Counted from the first letter of the stretch, positions 7,382-15,937 are shown. The stretch is DNA of 64,000 bases from Virgibacillus doumboii (GCF_902806455.1 NZ_CADCWQ010000002.1:434001-498000), one strand, 5' to 3'. Notes: generated by a model not told the origin, from the sequence alone. Program-made: numbers and translations.

Positions 7382-9097
7382 ATGAAAAGGCCAATCATTC
7401 ATTTTGACGATTACACATTTAAATATCGCAGTCAGCAGGAACCGACACTCCATAACATTGATCTCACTATTTATGAGGGAGAAAAAGTATTGATTGTAGG
7501 TCCTTCTGGATCAGGGAAAAGCACAATCGGCCATGCGATTAATGGCCTTGTGCCTTTTTCCTATAAAGGGAAAGTGTCAGGAAGCTTAAAAATAAAAGGC
7601 AGAGAAGCACGGGATTTCGATATCTTCACCTTAGCCAAAATGGTTGGTACCGTCTTACAGGACCCTGATGGCCAGTTTATTGGACTTTCAGTGGGGGAAG
7701 ACATTGCCTTTTCTTTGGAGAATGATCGAGTACAACAGGCTGAAATAATTCAGCGTGTAAACAGTGTAGCCAAGCTTGTCGATATTAAATCACACCTTGA
7801 CCACGCTCCTCATGAACTCTCAGGTGGACAAAAGCAGCGCGTGTCCCTCGGTGGTGTCATGGTTGATGAGGTGGATATTTTATTGTTTGATGAACCACTG
7901 GCAAATCTTGATCCGGCCACTGGAGAGCATGCAATTGAGCTCATCGATCATATCCAAAAGGAATCAGAAAAGACAGTGATTATTATCGAACACAGACTGG
8001 AGGATGTTCTTCATGCCAAGGTGGATCGAGTAGTAGTTATTGATGAAGGTCGTGTTATTTCAAATGGTACACCGGATGAGGTCTTGGCTTCAGGGGTTTT
8101 GGAAGAAACATATATACGTGAACCTCTGTATGTGAAAGCAGCTAAGTATGCGGGATGTGAAATTACCAGAGACATGCAGCCCGCCTATCTTGATACCTTT
8201 GATATTAAGGCATGTAAACCATCTTTTGATGCATGGGTTGAAAATGCAGCGAAGCCTGATAAGAACCAAATTAATAACCCTATTCTGGAACTTCAGCATG
8301 TGAATTTTAATTATCAACTGAATCAACCGGTACTTCAGGATATTTCTTTTACTGTACACCAAGGAGAAATGGTCAGTATTGTTGGAAAAAATGGCGCTGG
8401 AAAGTCGACATTATCCAAGCTCATTTGCGGCTTCGAAAAGATAGAAAGCGGAAAGATCCTGTATCATGAAAAAGATATAACAAATGATACGATTCGACAG
8501 CGTGCCGAAAGGATTGGTATGGTGATGCAGAATCCGAATCAGATGATTTCCAAACATTTGATTTATGATGAAGTAGCACTTGGCTTGCAATTGCGTGGTG
8601 TAGTTGAAAATGAAGTGAGAACACGCGTGGAAGATACACTGAAAATTTGCGGGCTTTATCCTTTTCGTAATTGGCCAATTTCCGCACTCAGTTTTGGTCA
8701 GAAAAAGCGGGTTACCATTGCTTCCATCCTGGTCCTGAATCCGGAAGTCCTTATTCTTGATGAACCGACAGCAGGACAGGATCTACGCCATTACACGGAT
8801 ATTATGGAATTTCTCGTTTCGTTAAATAAAGTACAGGGGATTACGGTTATCATGATTACGCATGATATGCATCTAATGCTGGAATATACACCAAGAGCAA
8901 TTACGATTGCTGATGGCAGGATCATTGCGGACACTACAGCCGTTGATGTTTTGACAAACGAGGAAGTTATTGCTGAGGCAAACTTGAAAAAGACATCACT
9001 TTTTGATCTGGCAGTACGTGCTGAGCTTGATGATCCATATGCATTTATTAATAGATTTATAGCGTATGACAGGGGTGTGAAAGCAACATGGCAGTAG
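7382..9097 (+). CDS. mtsB: ECF transporter duplicated ATPase component
   Basis: 571 residues holding two ABC ATPase domains in one chain. Domain 1: Walker [10 protein letters not shown] (about 40-48), signature LSGGQKQR, Walker B ILLFDEPLANLDP and the H-loop IIIEHR. Domain 2: Walker A GKNGAGKST (about 335), a variant signature LSFGQKKR, Walker B VLILDEPTAGQD and ITHD. It replaces the EcfA/EcfA' pair and drives uptake by the S component. The gene ends 10 bp inside the T-component gene, so translation is probably coupled. Expression is expected only when tRNA-Met is uncharged. Confidence 0.88.
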   Translation: MKRPIIHFDDYTFKYRSQQEPTLHNIDLTIYEGEKVLIVGPSGSGKSTIGHAINGLVPFSYKGKVSGSLKIKGREARDFDIFTLAKMVGTVLQDPDGQFIGLSVGEDIAFSLENDRVQQAEIIQRVNSVAKLVDIKSHLDHAPHELSGGQKQRVSLGGVMVDEVDILLFDEPLANLDPATGEHAIELIDHIQKESEKTVIIIEHRLEDVLHAKVDRVVVIDEGRVISNGTPDEVLASGVLEETYIREPLYVKAAKYAGCEITRDMQPAYLDTFDIKACKPSFDAWVENAAKPDKNQINNPILELQHVNFNYQLNQPVLQDISFTVHQGEMVSIVGKNGAGKSTLSKLICGFEKIESGKILYHEKDITNDTIRQRAERIGMVMQNPNQMISKHLIYDEVALGLQLRGVVENEVRTRVEDTLKICGLYPFRNWPISALSFGQKKRVTIASILVLNPEVLILDEPTAGQDLRHYTDIMEFLVSLNKVQGITVIMITHDMHLMLEYTPRAITIADGRIIADTTAVDVLTNEEVIAEANLKKTSLFDLAVRAELDDPYAFINRFIAYDRGVKATWQ

Positions 9098-9918
9098 AGA
9101 TGCTTTCTTATATTGAGCGTGAATCACCTATCCATCGTCTCTCAGGTCTGACAAAATTGGTCGTTTTCCTGATGTGGTCTTCAGCTGCGATGCTAACCTA
9201 TGATACGAGGGTGTTAGTATTTTTACTAGTCGCCAGTCTTATCATCTTTAAACTATCAAAAATTCAGCTTAAAGATGTCGCTTTTGTCCTTTTATTCATT
9301 TTATTTTTCCTGTTACTAAACAATATTGCCATTTACATTTTCTCACCACAGCAAGGTGTGAAAATTTATGGTACAAGTCATGTATTATTTGAGATCATTG
9401 GCAGATATAATCTTACATTGGAGCAAGTTTTTTATCAGATCAATGTAACACTGAAATATTTTGTTGTAATTCCTGCAGCTTTATTATTCATTGTTACAAC
9501 ACATCCAAGTGAATTTGCTGCGTCGCTTAACAAAATCGGAATCAGCTATAAAATTTCTTATTCCGTATCACTGGCATTGCGTTATATACCAGATATTCAG
9601 CGTGAATTCCGGTCGATTTCACATGCGCAACAGGCGCGCGGTATTGATTTATCAAGGAATGAAAAGTTGTTCAAGCGAATAAAAAATGCAACAGCCATTA
9701 TTATGCCGCTTATTTTATCAAGTCTTGAAAGAATCGAAGTGATTAGTAACGCAATGGAACTTCGTGGCTTCGGCAAGCATAAGAAACGCACATGGTACAG
9801 TACAAAACCTTTTCACAAAGCAGATTGGATCACCGTTATCACAAGTATCTTAATTCTGATTATTACGCTAATAATTACCTTCCATGACGGAGCAAGGTTT
9901 TATAACCCGTTTCAATGA
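9088..9918 (+). CDS. mtsC: ECF transporter T component (transmembrane)
   Basis: 276 residues with N-terminal SPIHRLSGLTKLVVFLMW, a run of membrane segments, and two cytoplasmic Ala/Leu-Arg-Gly motifs, SHAQQARGID and AMELRGFG. These are the coupling helices by which EcfT/CbiQ-type subunits grip the ATPases. It completes a dedicated ECF transporter (S, AA', T) under one T-box. It starts inside the end of the ATPase gene. A new SigA promoter for the ABC-F gene begins 3 bp after its stop and no terminator is visible, so some read-through into that leader is possible. Confidence 0.85.
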   Translation: MAVEMLSYIERESPIHRLSGLTKLVVFLMWSSAAMLTYDTRVLVFLLVASLIIFKLSKIQLKDVAFVLLFILFFLLLNNIAIYIFSPQQGVKIYGTSHVLFEIIGRYNLTLEQVFYQINVTLKYFVVIPAALLFIVTTHPSEFAASLNKIGISYKISYSVSLALRYIPDIQREFRSISHAQQARGIDLSRNEKLFKRIKNATAIIMPLILSSLERIEVISNAMELRGFGKHKKRTWYSTKPFHKADWITVITSILILIITLIITFHDGARFYNPFQ

Positions 9919-9921
9919 GAA

Positions 9922-9950
9922 TTGACATTGCAATACCACTTCCGTATGAT
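9922..9950 (+). promoter_or_regulatory. Consensus SigA promoter of the first ABC-F leader
   Basis: TTGACA (9922-9927), a 17-bp spacer and TATGAT (9945-9950). The predicted start is near 9957, followed at once by the AAGGAGG of the upstream ORF. Confidence 0.85.
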
Positions 9951-9967
9951 AAAAGAAACATAATTTG

Positions 9968-9995
9968 AAGGAGGACCTATCCGATAATGAAGTAA
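9968..9995 (+). CDS. Two-codon upstream ORF (Met-Lys-stop) with strong ribosome binding site
   Basis: AAGGAGGA (9968-9975) is followed 12 nt later by ATG AAG TAA (9987-9995). Its setting, a strong promoter then an attenuator then an ABC-F gene, indicates a regulatory uORF rather than a functional peptide. A stalled or delayed ribosome here would alter folding of the downstream leader. The spacing is longer than usual, so translation needs proof. Confidence 0.5.
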
Positions 9996-10145
9996 ACCCA
10001 CGTTTTCCAACCAATGTTTGAATACACTCAAACGAACGTTTCTGCCTGCATGAAACGAATGGGATACGTGTGTGCACTTTTTCCGGATAACCTCCATTTC
10101 GATAGTTTTAGAAAACAGGTATATCCTTATTTCCATTGTACCCAT

Positions 10146-10172
10146 TCACAGGCAGAAACCTGTGATTTTTTT
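10146..10172 (+). terminator. Intrinsic terminator inside the ABC-F leader
   Basis: A 7-bp stem TCACAGG/CCTGTGA, loop CAGAAA, then seven T, ending 24 bp before the ABC-F start codon. Confidence 0.85.
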
Positions 10173-10195
10173 ATTGAAAAAATGGGGGTATGGTT

Positions 10196-11965
10196 ATGTT
10201 TGTTTTTAAAGCAAAAGGTCTCAGTAAAGAATGGAACGGTAAAACACTTTTTCAAAACGTTGATATCGAATTGCGTAAGGGTGAGCATGTTGCATTATTT
10301 GGACGAAATGGAACAGGAAAAACAACCCTTTTGAATGGACTGCTTGGAAAAATTCAATTCGATTCGGGTACTGTGCAGTGCCTTGTTCCCTCGGATGACT
10401 GGGGTGTGCTTGAACAAAATCCGGATGTCGACTCACAGCTTACAACGCTGGAATTTGTACAACAGGCAGCCGGGAAGGTTTATCATTTAAAAAAACAACT
10501 CGATAAAATGCATACACAGACTGGTTTCAATATGGAAACGTATGAACAAGTCTACAATGCGTTTTTGGCACTTGACGGATTTAGTTTGGAAACAGAGGCA
10601 GAAGCGGCACTGCAGCAGGTGAACTTGTCTTCATCTGTATGGGAAAATTCATATCATGAGCTGAGCGGCGGGCAAAAAACGCGGGCGCAGCTGGCACGGC
10701 TTATCCTGCAGAATCCTGCATGCATCATCATGGATGAACCTACAAACCATTTGGATAAAGAAACAACCGAATGGCTGGAGAATTGGTTTATTAACTATTC
10801 CGGTGCGGTATTGTTTGTCTCGCATGATCGTTATTTTCTGGATTGTACAGCTGATGCTATTTATGAGTTGAATAGTGATGGCTGCAGGCGTTATGAAGGT
10901 GGATATGCTTCATACAGGAGTCAAAAAGAAGTTGAACAACGTACGCAGGAATCCATTTATCGGAAGCAGGAGCAGCGAAAAGAAGAATTACTCAAGACGA
11001 TTCGCAATTACCAGCAGTGGTTTCAGCAGGCACATAAAGCAGCCGGGCAAGATGATTTTGCAAGAGCGAAAGCGAAGAAAAATGTGTCACGGTTTAAGGC
11101 AAAAGAGAAGGAATTGGAACGCCTGGAAAATAACAAAGTTCAGAAACCCCAGGCCGATAAGAAGCTAAATGTTCAATTGGATGGAAGCTCCTTCTCAGCA
11201 AAAAGACTTCTGCAAATCGAGGACCTGTCGTTCTCTCACAGTAAGGATCAGATGCTTTTTTCCAACTTAAATACCTCGATTTACAGAGGGGATCGGATTG
11301 GCGTTATTGGCGAGAACGGTACAGGCAAATCGACGCTGTTAAAGCTGATTTCCGGAAAACTAACCCCAGATAAAGGAAAGATTAAGTTGAATCCGCAAAC
11401 AAGAATCGGTTATTTTGCCCAGGAACTTGAAAATCTTGATGAAGGGAAGACGATTCTGGAAAGTATGCTCGAATTGCCTAATATGACCCAATCGGAAGCA
11501 CGAACGATTCTCGGATGTTTTTTATTTTCAAGAGAGGCTGTATTCAAAAAGATTTCTTCCTTAAGCATGGGTGAAAAATGCCGGGTTGCCTTCCTCCATC
11601 TGTACTTCAGCAATGCGAATCTATTAGTTTTGGATGAACCGACGAATTTTTTCGATATAGATACGAAGGAAATCATTGAGGGTGTTTTACAGGAGTACCC
11701 TGGAGCATTGGTCATTGTTTCGCATGATCGGTATTTAATCAAAAAAACTGCGAATCGAATTATTGAGCTTGGTGATCGAGACGTCGTTGATTACGAAGGA
11801 GATTATCAGTCATTCCTGGAGCATAAAAACAACCCAGGTAAGGAGAATGATATCCGTGAACTGGAACTGATGCTGACCCGGTTGATGAGCACCGAAGCAG
11901 AAACGGATGAAGAACAGGAACGGATTCTTGCTGAAATCAAAAGAATCCGGCAATTGCTCGGGTGA
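10196..11965 (+). CDS. ABC-F ATPase, probable antibiotic-resistance (ribosomal protection) type
   Basis: 589 residues from the ATG 7 nt after GGGGG (an ATG two codons earlier is too close). There are two ABC domains and no membrane segment. Domain 1 has GRNGTGKTT, LSGGQKTR and MDEPTNHLD; a charged linker at about 240-320 is the P-site tRNA interaction motif region; domain 2 has GENGTGKST, LSMGEKCR and LDEPTNFFD, the last a change from the usual NHLD. ABC-F proteins bind the ribosomal E site and dislodge antibiotics or relieve stalls. The attenuator leader strongly suggests a drug-inducible resistance factor (macrolide, lincosamide, streptogramin or pleuromutilin class); the drug range is unknown. 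Confidence 0.85.
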   Translation: MFVFKAKGLSKEWNGKTLFQNVDIELRKGEHVALFGRNGTGKTTLLNGLLGKIQFDSGTVQCLVPSDDWGVLEQNPDVDSQLTTLEFVQQAAGKVYHLKKQLDKMHTQTGFNMETYEQVYNAFLALDGFSLETEAEAALQQVNLSSSVWENSYHELSGGQKTRAQLARLILQNPACIIMDEPTNHLDKETTEWLENWFINYSGAVLFVSHDRYFLDCTADAIYELNSDGCRRYEGGYASYRSQKEVEQRTQESIYRKQEQRKEELLKTIRNYQQWFQQAHKAAGQDDFARAKAKKNVSRFKAKEKELERLENNKVQKPQADKKLNVQLDGSSFSAKRLLQIEDLSFSHSKDQMLFSNLNTSIYRGDRIGVIGENGTGKSTLLKLISGKLTPDKGKIKLNPQTRIGYFAQELENLDEGKTILESMLELPNMTQSEARTILGCFLFSREAVFKKISSLSMGEKCRVAFLHLYFSNANLLVLDEPTNFFDIDTKEIIEGVLQEYPGALVIVSHDRYLIKKTANRIIELGDRDVVDYEGDYQSFLEHKNNPGKENDIRELELMLTRLMSTEAETDEEQERILAEIKRIRQLLG

Positions 11966-12021
11966 TAGGCAATGACTTTCGTGATAGGATAGGTAATAGA
12001 AGTGTGCCGAGGGGGAGTATC

Positions 12022-12438
12022 ATGTTAAAAAAGCTGTATTACACAAGGGACATAACGTTGGCAGCATTACTGGGGTCGGCTGTTACGTTGTTAGTTTTTA
12101 TTGCTGAAGGTCTTATGAGAAATAGCTCAGATTTAAATGCATTAGTCACACAATCTATTATTGTAGTTGTATTGTACTTTATTATATTTTTCATCGCCTA
12201 CTTTCTATTGATTAATCCGTTCTATGATTCATTAATTCGAAATGTAAGTGTCATGTTGACGGCAATTATCATTCTGGCAATTGCAAACGTGATACTAGTT
12301 GCCGGACTGTATGTAGATACATCCCGGACGTTTATCGAAGTGGTTATGGATAATCTTGGATTGTTTTTGGCTGTTAATATATCGATTATTTTCTTTTCCT
12401 GGAAAAAGCAGATACGGAAAGGAGCATCAAAACAATGA
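12022..12438 (+). CDS. Small four-span membrane protein, unknown function
   Basis: 138 residues from the ATG 4 nt after GGGGGAG; the longer frame from 11962 overlaps the ABC-F gene and lacks a site. Four hydrophobic segments (about 13-29, 42-64, 76-96, 110-125) and a basic C-terminus (KKQIRKGASKQ) are seen. The LSVNISIIFFSW-like tail and four-span layout recall DUF350/YjfL-type proteins, but this is weak. Its last codon overlaps the next gene (ATGA), so it is co-transcribed with the fructosamine kinase and possibly with the ABC-F gene 56 bp upstream. No function is claimed. Confidence 0.6.
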   Translation: MLKKLYYTRDITLAALLGSAVTLLVFIAEGLMRNSSDLNALVTQSIIVVVLYFIIFFIAYFLLINPFYDSLIRNVSVMLTAIIILAIANVILVAGLYVDTSRTFIEVVMDNLGLFLAVNISIIFFSWKKQIRKGASKQ

Positions 12439-13298
12439 GTAAAGTCATCGAGCAAGCATTACATATGGCAGGAGATTCTTCACCGATTAAACAGATCAGG
12501 CAATCCTTTGGCGGTTCGATTAATGAGAGTTTTTTTGTCGAAACCGATGAAAGAATATATTTTGTGAAATATCATAATAATGCACCGGAGCGGTTTTTTG
12601 AATTGGAAGCAAAGGGTCTTGAATTAATCAGGGAAACAAACACCATTTCTGTGCCTGAAGTGCTGGCATACTCGGATGAAAAAAATAATGCATTTCTTGT
12701 GATGGAATGGGTGGAAGGTCAAAAGGCACCGGATACAGAATATAAGCTTGGTGAACGCATAGCGGCAATGCATCAAACGGTTGGTGAGCGGCATGGTTTT
12801 ACTGATGATACATTCATTGGTATTTTGCCACAGCCGAATGGTTTATTTTCAAGCTGGCTGGAATATTATCGTGATCAGAGACTTGCCGCACAGCTCGAGA
12901 TGGGTGCCACACAAGGCAGTATAAAAGGAAAAAGGCGGACCCGTCTGGAAAAATTGCTGGCTAATTTGGAAAAATGGGTGCCTGACAATGTTGAGCCATC
13001 GTACTTGCACGGTGATTTGTGCGGAGGAAACTGGCTGGTTGGAGCTGCAGGAAATCCGTATGTGATTGATCCATCCTTTTTATACGGAGACCGACATTTT
13101 GAATTAGCTTTTACCGAGTTGTTCGGTGGCTATTCGCGGGATTTTTATCAGGCTTATCAGGAGCGTTTTCCTCTGGCGGATTACTATGAAACGATCAAAC
13201 CATTGTATCAGCTTTATTATTTGCTCGTTCATTTGAATATTTTCGGGGAACCTTATGGCCCACGTGTAGATGCGGTTTTGAAACAATATATAGAGTGA
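12435..13298 (+). CDS. Fructosamine kinase family protein (ketosamine-3-kinase)
   Basis: 287 residues with a protein-kinase-like fold. Seen are a glycine-rich FGGSINESFFVETDERIYFVK with the ATP-binding Lys, FFELEAKGLELI, the hinge FLVMEWVEG, the catalytic loop LHGDLCGGNWLV (HGD with Asn) and DPSFLYGDRHFELAF (metal-binding Asp). The family phosphorylates sugar adducts on amines or protein lysines, starting deglycation. The start overlaps the preceding membrane protein stop by 4 bp. It may protect against glycation, but the substrate is not shown. Confidence 0.85.
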   Translation: MSKVIEQALHMAGDSSPIKQIRQSFGGSINESFFVETDERIYFVKYHNNAPERFFELEAKGLELIRETNTISVPEVLAYSDEKNNAFLVMEWVEGQKAPDTEYKLGERIAAMHQTVGERHGFTDDTFIGILPQPNGLFSSWLEYYRDQRLAAQLEMGATQGSIKGKRRTRLEKLLANLEKWVPDNVEPSYLHGDLCGGNWLVGAAGNPYVIDPSFLYGDRHFELAFTELFGGYSRDFYQAYQERFPLADYYETIKPLYQLYYLLVHLNIFGEPYGPRVDAVLKQYIE

Positions 13299-13417
13299 CA
13301 GTTCCGACACAAAGTTGCTACAAAACAGTGTACAAATGTGTGGAATGTCACAGTCCGGGAATTTCTGATCGTGTATCATTATAGTACACGAAGATATACC
13401 GGCAGGGGGCAATTAAA

Positions 13418-13870
13418 ATGACATTTTATGAGTTATTAGTGTTTATTCATGTTTTTTCAGCAATATTGGGGATGGGACCCGGGTTTGTCATGATTTATAT
13501 TGTGACAAAAGCGGAGACGATGACAGAATTGAAACATGCGTATATTATCCGTAATCGGCTCCATATTTTTGTGATGGTCGGTGGAACACTCCTCCTGATA
13601 ACAGGATTATGGATGGGCTTTTTAAACAGCTATCTGTTCCAGCAGGGGTGGTATGTTACCAGTCTGGTGTTATTTTTAATTGCATTGGGTTTCGGCCCGA
13701 CTGTTCTTTCACCAAGATCCAAGCCGATAAAAGCATTGCTGAAGGAACAGCAGGGTGATGAAATCCCCGGTGAATATTTCATTCTTTCAAAAAAACTATT
13801 TTTCTATGAGCGAATCGAAAATGTCATCTTTTTAATTGTGATTGCATTGATGATTTTGAAGCCTTTTTAG
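13418..13870 (+). CDS. DUF2269-type integral membrane protein
   Basis: 150 residues, four hydrophobic spans (about 5-28, 48-66, 76-96, 128-148). The opening LLVFIHVFSAILGMGPGFVM with an in-membrane His and the RLHIFVMVGGTLLLITGLWMGF span match the DUF2269 group of predicted membrane proteins. GCAGGGGGC precedes the ATG. There are 119 bp between it and the fructosamine kinase, including an imperfect hairpin around 13368-13390, so it may have its own promoter. No function is known for the family. Confidence 0.65.
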   Translation: MTFYELLVFIHVFSAILGMGPGFVMIYIVTKAETMTELKHAYIIRNRLHIFVMVGGTLLLITGLWMGFLNSYLFQQGWYVTSLVLFLIALGFGPTVLSPRSKPIKALLKEQQGDEIPGEYFILSKKLFFYERIENVIFLIVIALMILKPF

Positions 13871-13940
13871 GATATAATGTTTCAAATGGATAAAAAAAGG
13901 TTATTATCCATTGGAAGTATATCTTTTTGAGGGGAGTGAC

Positions 13941-14474
13941 ATGATGCGGACTGTTACACTGGAAGACGTATTTACACACCCAGTTACACAGAAAAGCCTT
14001 AAGCGTTCAGGAATTGCCCACGCGATAGCAGTTGCCGAGTATGCTTATATGTTTGCCAAAAGATACGGCGTAAACGTTGACCACGCAACGAAAGCGGCGC
14101 TTTTACACGATGTTGGCCATTATGAGTGGTACCGTGATGGGGAATGGGATTATGATTTGTATAAAGAAAGTGATATTCATGCGATTAAAGGAGCCAATCG
14201 TGCACATAAACTGCTGATCCGGATTGGCGAGGACCGTAACGCGGCAAAAGAAATCGCTGTAGCTATTTTGCTGCACACAGATTCGTATTTGCCAAAGGGT
14301 GAATTGAAATTAAAGCCGCTGCAGCAGGTTGTTGCCCTTGCTGACGAAGCTGATGAGGAAGCAGGTGGCAACCATCATTACAAAACAATTGAAAACCATG
14401 TTGCTCTGGAACGTATTCGGGCGCTGGATATACGGATTGATAGTGAAGTGAGGACCGCTCCTGGAATTTTATAG
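13941..14474 (+). CDS. HD-domain hydrolase
   Basis: 177 residues from the second of two candidate starts, the ATGATG 4 nt after GGGGAG. The HD metal-binding set is clear: SGIAHAIAVAEYAYMFA, then AALLHDVGHYEW (HD at about 52-53) and a later LHTDSYLP and LADEADE. HD proteins of this size hydrolyse nucleotides or phosphate esters. No partner domain is present to define the substrate. It lies 70 bp downstream of the DUF2269 gene on the same strand. It is distinct from the SpoT-like HD protein at 28836. Confidence 0.75.
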   Translation: MMRTVTLEDVFTHPVTQKSLKRSGIAHAIAVAEYAYMFAKRYGVNVDHATKAALLHDVGHYEWYRDGEWDYDLYKESDIHAIKGANRAHKLLIRIGEDRNAAKEIAVAILLHTDSYLPKGELKLKPLQQVVALADEADEEAGGNHHYKTIENHVALERIRALDIRIDSEVRTAPGIL

Positions 14475-14504
14475 CCTTCACTTTTTTAATAGCTGCACTT
14501 ATGT

Positions 14505-14640
14505 CAGATCATCGGCAGAAGAATAAAAACATCAGCAGATTAGCCGGAATATCGGCAGAACAGCAGAAACATCGGCAAAAGAAATATATCTTTCCAGTGC
14601 AAATATATCAACCCCACAAGAAAAAAGTCATCCCGAAGTA
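14505..14640 (+). repeat. Degenerate 20-bp-period intergenic repeat
   Basis: Cores ATCGGC/ATCAGC begin at 14511, 14531, 14551 and 14571, exactly 20 bp apart, in the context aacatcggcagaacagcaga. Weaker ATC-containing copies follow at 14588, 14607 and 14630. It belongs to the same family as 3726, 46180 and 59211, and lies directly downstream of the HD gene. Confidence 0.65.
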
Positions 14641-14645
14641 CAAGT

Positions 14646-14676
14646 ATAAAAAAAGCGCACATTACAAAATGTACGC
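14646..14676 (-). terminator. Terminator of the carboxypeptidase gene
   Basis: On the minus strand, GCGTACATT-loop-AATGTGCGC (one mismatch) is followed by seven T, just past the stop at 14690. Confidence 0.75.
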
Positions 14677-14689
14677 TTTTACAAATAAT

Positions 14690-15709
14690 TTATTTTACCC
14701 CTAAATATTCCTCAAGTGTAATTCTTTTTTCCGTAATTTCCATAGCTGCCTCCTGCCCTACATAACGCAGATGCCATGGCTCATATTGATATTGGGTTAT
14801 TTCTTCCTTCCCTTTTGGATAACGAATAATAAAGCCATATTCACCGGCGTGCTGCTGCAACCATTTTCCTTCGTCTGTCTTGCCAAATTCAACAATTAAT
14901 TTAAAGCCAACATCCTGACTTGTTACATCCATCGTCAGACCGGATTGGTGTTCACTTTCCCCTGGACGTGCACTGAAATTATTAGCAGCTTCCTCACCGT
15001 ATGCTTCAACATTAGATGCAAAGATGGCATCCTGTCTGTCATATGATCTGTATCCGGATTGTGCAAATAATTTAAGACCAGCATTATCAGCAGCCTGGAA
15101 CATGTCCTCAAGTGCAGTTGCTGCTACCTGACGCATTTGTTTTTTCGGCAAAAATTCTTCAAACGGGAATAGGACATCCGGAACAACCAGATTTTTTGGT
15201 ACAAAATCTGCTGGTAAAGCATGTTCTTTATTTACAAGTGTCAGAATTTCATGTGGGTTACTTACAACGCTTTTATCATTATCAGGTTTTGCCAGAGCTG
15301 ATGCAGGTTTTGCCGCAGCATCGCTTTCAAGAGATTTCTTTAACGCTTCTTTAGTAGCAGTATCATAAACGCCAGTAGGTAATATGGCATCCTGCTGCAA
15401 TTGAAAGTCTGTAAGGGCCCAGGTTGTAATCACATCAAACGTGCCATTTACAGATAAGGAATACCCTAATTCGTTAAGGATCTCCTGCAACGATTCAACA
15501 GCATCTCCCTGATCTGTTTTGTGCAAGGTAGTTTTTGGCAGCTCCGGAGTATTTTCTTCTGGTGCTTCTTTATTAGTTGTATCTTCTTTTTCACTGCTTG
15601 GTGCTGGTTCAGCTGTTTGGTCGTTATTTGATTCGTCATCGCCACATGCGGTGATTATAAATAATAGGGCAAACAGTGCTAAAGCAGCTGCCAGTTTTTT
15701 GTTGAACAT
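14690..15709 (-). CDS. D-alanyl-D-alanine carboxypeptidase, VanY type lipoprotein with peptidoglycan-binding domain
   Basis: 339 residues. A signal peptide ends in the lipobox IITAC (Cys at about 22), followed by an acidic, Thr/Pro-rich linker. Residues about 62-130 form a peptidoglycan-binding domain (DAVESLQEILNELGY, FQLQQDAILPTGVYD). The C-terminal M15B/VanY domain shows SGYRSYDRQ, the zinc ligands in SEHQSGLTMDVT (H and D) and EPWHLRYVG (H). It trims the terminal D-Ala from peptidoglycan stems outside the membrane. The ATG has GGGGAGAG upstream. The gene is monocistronic. A VanY-type role in glycopeptide tolerance is possible, but no vanR/S genes are near. Confidence 0.88.
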   Translation of the reverse strand: MFNKKLAAALALFALLFIITACGDDESNNDQTAEPAPSSEKEDTTNKEAPEENTPELPKTTLHKTDQGDAVESLQEILNELGYSLSVNGTFDVITTWALTDFQLQQDAILPTGVYDTATKEALKKSLESDAAAKPASALAKPDNDKSVVSNPHEILTLVNKEHALPADFVPKNLVVPDVLFPFEEFLPKKQMRQVAATALEDMFQAADNAGLKLFAQSGYRSYDRQDAIFASNVEAYGEEAANNFSARPGESEHQSGLTMDVTSQDVGFKLIVEFGKTDEGKWLQQHAGEYGFIIRYPKGKEEITQYQYEPWHLRYVGQEAAMEITEKRITLEEYLGVK

Positions 15710-15937
15710 TGTTTTCTCTCCCCGTTATTTCTTGTTGTTCATATCTAATATCGTTTGTGAACATAAAAAAGTGGCATAATTTAGCGAAATATTTTTTTAT
15801 AATAATGACACCTTTTGTTCCTGAGCTTCGATTATAGTAGTGATAGAATCTATATTTTTTACGTCCATTAACCATATTAACACTGAATGTTTTCGTCCGT
15901 CCATGCTAAATAATGTATAAAATAAACTCGAAAAGGA

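Larger units (their letters stand above)
9957..10172 (+). promoter_or_regulatory. Ribosome-responsive transcription attenuator of ABC-F gene
   Basis: Alternative structures are visible. Terminator: TCACAGG (10146-10152) with CCTGTGA (10159-10165) plus T7. Antiterminator: 10038-10048 pairs perfectly over 11 bp with 10149-10159, continued by GAATGGG (10057-10063) with CCCATTC (10141-10147). Anti-antiterminator: CGTTTC (10037-10042) with GAAACG (10052-10057). The uORF ribosome binding site GGAGG (9970-9974) can also pair with CCTCC (10091-10095). Such leaders are known for antibiotic-resistance ABC-F genes, where drug-slowed ribosomes on a uORF relieve termination. Confidence 0.8.

Noticed and set aside
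7382..9918. Cobalt/nickel (CbiMNQO) or thiamin (YkoEDC) transporter
   Set aside because: The S component is of the UPF0397 type, not CbiM or YkoE, and the leader is a Met-type T-box rather than a B12 or TPP riboswitch.
10014..10334. 106-codon plus-strand ORF across the first ABC-F leader
   Set aside because: It overlaps the attenuator structures and runs into the ABC-F gene in another frame; no ribosome binding site and no family resemblance.
14501..14704. 67-codon plus-strand ORF after the HD gene
   Set aside because: It is made of the 20-bp-period repeats, whose period is not a multiple of three, plus a terminator hairpin.
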